A stretch of 64,000 nucleotides of DNA. Source: Xanthomonas translucens pv. cerealis. GTDB taxonomy: Bacteria; Pseudomonadota; Gammaproteobacteria; Xanthomonadales; Xanthomonadaceae. Each line of letters opens with the position of its first letter. Positions within the stretch are counted from its first letter, which is position 1. The stretch covers positions 2,914,001-2,978,000 of the forward strand of contig NZ_CP038228.1 in the NCBI RefSeq assembly GCF_006838285.1, in the 5' to 3' direction. The notes beneath the pieces are model-generated. The model was given only the letters and a program-made list of their open reading frames with translations, was not told the origin of the DNA and made no database searches. Below are positions 63,837-64,000 of this stretch, piece by piece. The translations under genes and the position numbers were made by a program.

Positions 63837-64000
63837 CTACATTGCCCGCGTCACCCACCCGCCCAGACCCAGCGCCATCAGCACTTCCTGCGCTTTTTCC
63901 AGCAGTTCGTCAGCCACGCACACCTGCACCACGCCGAACGGCAGTTCGCCAGCGCCGCCGAGCAACGCCTCGCCGAACACGAACGCGGTGATGCCGGCGT
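63837..64000 (-). CDS. DUF2007-like protein (partial, C-terminus)
   Basis: The last 53 codons of a gene that continues beyond the right edge: AGITAFVFGEALLGGAGELP, then FGVVQVCVADELLEKAQEVL and a short tail ending RAM. The AGI-x-A and the PFGVVQVCVAD strand resemble DUF2007 putative signal-transducing proteins, which usually bind through a small ferredoxin-like fold. Family assignment is tentative because most of the protein is not visible. Confidence 0.6.
   Translation of the reverse strand, partial: AGITAFVFGEALLGGAGELPFGVVQVCVADELLEKAQEVLMALGLGGWVTRAM

Overview
This window is chromosomal DNA from a GC-rich gammaproteobacterium of the family Xanthomonadaceae, almost certainly Xanthomonas. 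The main pointers are an O-GlcNAc transferase homologue with the catalytic numbering of the X. campestris enzyme, a 313-residue prolyl iminopeptidase of the Xanthomonas type, the ahpC-ahpF-oxyR order, GTAG-type REP repeats and remnants of a Xanthomonas-style type IV secretion system. The species cannot be fixed from the sequence alone.

Region 1 (1-15.5 kb, all minus strand) is the classic transcription/translation supercluster. Read in the direction of transcription it is tRNA-Tyr, tRNA-Gly, tRNA-Thr, tuf, tRNA-Trp, secE, nusG, rplK, rplA, rplJ, rplL, rpoB, rpoC, rpsL and the start of rpsG. It has a good promoter ahead of the tRNAs and hairpins at tuf, nusG, the rplL-rpoB junction and after rpoC.

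Region 2 (15.5-25.1 kb) continues with housekeeping genes: ychF, pth, rplY, prs, tRNA-Gln, ispE, lolB and a TPR protein on the minus strand, then hemA-prfA divergently on the plus strand.

Region 3 (25.1-34.6 kb) holds the O-GlcNAc transferase homologue, a 5'-truncated GH6 cellulase remnant, moaB, an XRE regulator, PPK2, an acylphosphatase/thioredoxin/YihY operon on the minus strand, then wrbA, a DUF2069 membrane protein, a one-domain asparaginase homologue and a YbaK-type deacylase.

Region 4 (34.6-48.5 kb) is the most disturbed part. It contains a subtilisin-like protease split by one in-frame stop, ilvE, sufT, a pyridine nucleotide transhydrogenase operon interrupted by an opposite-strand sigma factor/membrane protein/DUF3106 module, a low-GC island encoding a small secreted protein, and an intact DUF1631 gene beside a heavily decayed second copy.

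Region 5 (48.5-64 kb) has a nitroreductase-exonuclease-NUDIX-amidohydrolase-transglutaminase run on the plus strand, pip, a scar of type IV secretion genes (a VirD4 fragment plus a Q-rich tail), prmC, and the peroxide-stress block ahpC-ahpF-oxyR with an OxyR-like box. It ends with rnk, tal, msrA, a broken SnoaL-like fragment and the end of a DUF2007-like gene.

Three dispersed repeat families run through the intergenic spaces: heptamer GGGA-type tandem arrays usually arranged as inverted arms, GTAG REP-like hairpins, and a tandem 45-bp hairpin repeat near prs. No complete mobile element, prophage or CRISPR array is visible. I did not find a convincing new multi-gene system. The strongest unusual signals are gene decay (four to five pseudogenes), the split pnt operon and the heptamer repeat family.
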